A DNA stretch of 41,134 nucleotides from Magnetospirillum fulvum MGU-K5 (lineage in GTDB: Bacteria > Pseudomonadota > Alphaproteobacteria > Rhodospirillales > Magnetospirillaceae). A program made the translations under genes and the position numbers. Location of the stretch: assembly GCF_000442515.1 (NCBI RefSeq), contig NZ_AQPH01000027.1:1-41134 (forward strand). The letters are read 5' to 3'. Shown piece by piece: positions 39,248 through 41,134 of this stretch. Each line of letters starts with the position of its first letter. The stretch's first letter is position 1. The notes beneath the pieces are model-generated. The model was not told the DNA's origin, did not search any database, and worked only from the letters and a program-made list of their open reading frames with translations.

Positions 39248-41134
39248 GCACGCTGCGCCTCGCCTTGCGCTTCGCCCGGCGCGACGTGCGCGGCGGCCTC
39301 AAGGGCTTTCGCCTGCTGGTCGCCTGTCTGGCCCTGGGAGTTGCCGCAATCGCCGCCGCCGGGAGCCTGCGCGCCGCGTTCGAAACCGCTTTGTCCGAGC
39401 AATCGCGCACCCTGATCGGCGGCGATCTCGCCTTTGCCCAACCGGCCCAGCCGCCGACACCCGAACAGGTCGCGCTGTTATCCTCGGTCGGAGCGGTGAC
39501 CGCCGGGATCGAAATGCGCGGGATGGCAAGCCTGGACAACAACCGCGACCGTACCCTGGTCGAGGTCAAGGGAGTCGATGCCGCCTATCCCCTGGTCGGT
39601 CAGGTCGACCTGTCGCCTGCCCAGCCGCTGGCCGAGGCGCTGGCGTTGCGCGACGGCCATTGGGGCGCGGTCGCCGACCCCAATTTGCTGACCCGGCTGG
39701 GGTTGGCGCCCGGCGATCGCCTTCATCTCGGTGATGCCGAGCTTGAGGTCCGCGCCATCCTGGTGCGCGAACCCGACCGCATTGCCAATGCGATGGGATT
39801 TGGCCCCGCCTGATGGTCGCCGACGAGGCCCTGGGCGAGACCGGGCTGATCCGGCCCGGCAGCCTGATCCGCCATACGCTGCGGGTGGCGCTGTTCCCCG
39901 GCAACGACCCCAGCGATCTACGCCGCCATCTGGCCGAGCGCTTTCCCGACGCCCCCTGGCAAATTCGCGACACCGCCGAACCGGCACCCGGTCTGGGCCG
40001 CTTTCTCGACACCGTAGCCGCCTTCATGACCCTGGTCGGGCTGACCGCGCTGTTGGTCGGCGGCATCGGCATCGCCAATGCCGTCCGCGCTTATCTCGAC
40101 AGCCGCACCGACACCATCGCCACCCTGAAATGCCTGGGAGCCCCCGTCCGGCTGATCTTGCTGACCTATCTGCTGCTGGTCGGGCTGATGGCCCTGATCG
40201 GCATTGTGATCGGACTGGCCGCCGGAGCCGCGTTGGTGCCGCTGGCGATCGCCTTTGCCGGAGACTCCCTCCCCCTCCCCGCCAAGGCCGGGCTGTTCCC
40301 GGTTCCGCTGATCGTCGCCGCCGGATTTGGCGTGCTGTCGGCGCTGGTGTTCACCCTGGCTCCGCTTGGCCGCGCCCGCCGTATCCCCGCCGCGCTTCTG
40401 TTTCGCCAGCGGATCGCGCCGGACGGGGCAAGCACCTCGCTGTGGTCCGACCGCCCCACCCTGCTGGCGCTGGGGCTGGCTTCGGTCGGACTGGCGGCGC
40501 TGACGGTGCTGTCGTCGGGGAGCAAGCCGCTGGCCGCCGGATTCGTCGTCATCGCCATCGCTGTCCTGGCCCTGTTCCGTGCCCTGGCCTGGGCGCTGTC
40601 TCACATCGCGGCAAGGCTGACCCAGCACCATGGCCGTCTGATCGGACCGGATTGGCGGATGGCTCTGTCCAACCTGCACCGGCCCGGCTCGGCGGTGGTG
40701 GGGATGGTGCTGTCGCTGGGGCTGGGTCTGTCGGTGCTGGTGACGATTGCCCTGGTCGAGGGCAATCTGGCCGACCAGTTCGGCCGTCGCCTGCCCCGGA
40801 TCGCCCCCAGCTATTTCTTTATCGACGTCCAGCCCGATCAGGTCGAGCCGTTGCGCCAGACCGTCGCCGCCGCCGATCCCACCGCGACACTGGAGACCGC
40901 GCCGATGGTGCGGGGCCGCTTGACCGCGATCAAGGGCGTCCCGGTCGAGGCCGCCCACATCGCCCCCGACGTCGCCTGGGCGGCCCGGGGCGATCGCGGC
41001 CTGTCCACCGCGATCGTGCCGCCGCCCGGCACCCGTCTGGTGGCCGGGACATGGTGGCCGTCCGATTATAACGGCCCACCGCTGGTCTCGGTCGACCGCG
41101 CCGTTGCCAAGGGCTTTGGCCTGTCGGTCGGCGA
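39244..41134 (+). pseudogene. FtsX/YbbP-type ABC permease, frameshifted and cut by the window edge
   Basis: The first frame (39244-39813, 189 aa) has the N-terminal membrane helix (LLVACLALGVAAIAAAGS) and a MacB-like periplasmic domain (TLIGGDLAFAQ), then stops at TGA. The protein continues at once in the -1 frame: from 39813 to the window end, 440 codons stay open. They encode MVADEALGETGLIRPGSLIR, then FtsX-domain helices (FMTLVGLTALLVGGIGIANA, TIATLKCLGAPVRLILLTYL) and a second extracellular region. Adding one C to the CCCC at 39804-39807 restores GFGPRLMVAD, as in relatives. So this is one gene with a 1-nt deletion, either real or a sequencing error. The TGATGG overlap could in principle allow restart of the second part. 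Confidence 0.8.

Noticed and set aside
39731-41071. Plus-strand frame of 446 codons overlapping the permease
   Set aside because: Arg/Pro-rich out-of-frame reading; the neighbouring frame from 39813 encodes clear FtsX-type helices and is the real continuation.

Overview
The window reads as chromosomal DNA of a GC-rich alphaproteobacterium, most likely of the Rhodospirillales (Magnetospirillum/Phaeospirillum-like). The reasons are the high GC content with dense GC-ending codons; the order ruvC-ruvA-ruvB-ybgC-tolQ-tolR-tolA-tolB-pal-cpoB; the zapA-6S RNA-5-formyl-THF cyclo-ligase junction; a class II (B12-dependent) ribonucleotide reductase; a NifJ-type pyruvate:ferredoxin oxidoreductase; and a hemerythrin-receiver fusion. 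The last three point to life at low or changing oxygen. The genus is inference; no rRNA or other definitive marker is present.

Left part (1-6600, nearly all minus strand). An orphan TraK-like DNA-binding protein at the edge is followed by an inverted repeat. Then comes a minus-strand run: lytic transglycosylase, L-2-haloacid dehalogenase-type hydrolase, a small coiled-coil protein, ilvD, a hemerythrin-receiver protein, and a 53-residue basic peptide. Most junctions are ATGA overlaps or gaps of 5-10 bp; only a hairpin-bearing gap separates the coiled-coil gene from ilvD. Middle-left (6860-17565, mostly plus strand): nifJ with a textbook terminator, a divergent HExxH metalloprotein that resembles EF-P hydroxylase, murA, the RarD permease preceded by two operator-like palindromes, and nrdJ. 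A short accessory patch follows (17566-19600): a lower-GC coiled-coil protein built on two blocks of 21-bp tandem repeats, a small hypothetical protein, and a secreted hypothetical protein. Pyruvate kinase then converges on PBP1A across a shared hairpin terminator.

Right part (21246-38222, minus strand). This is a long cell-envelope and DNA-repair block. In transcription order it holds a DinG-like helicase, a small Cys-rich ORF, a short coiled-coil protein, zapA, 6S RNA, formyl-THF cyclo-ligase, a YmdB-type phosphoesterase, yebC, ruvCAB, ybgC, tolQRAB, pal, cpoB and PBP1A. Hairpin terminators after tolB, pal and cpoB divide the envelope genes into units. The genes link the Tol-Pal constriction machine with septal peptidoglycan synthesis (CpoB next to PBP1A; ZapA upstream).

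At the right edge, after a cluster of short GC-rich hairpins, lies a plus-strand ABC exporter of the LolD/YbbA-YbbP type. Its permease gene is split by an apparent 1-nt deletion in a C run and runs off the window.

Most of the window is ordinary core genome. The points most worth a second look are the ilvD/hemerythrin-receiver/small-peptide cluster, the heptad-repeat coiled-coil gene, the CpoB-PBP1A adjacency, the palindrome pair before rarD, the hairpin cluster at 38318-38445, and the frameshifted permease. I see no clear new multigene system, and no CRISPR array, tRNA, rRNA or intact mobile element.
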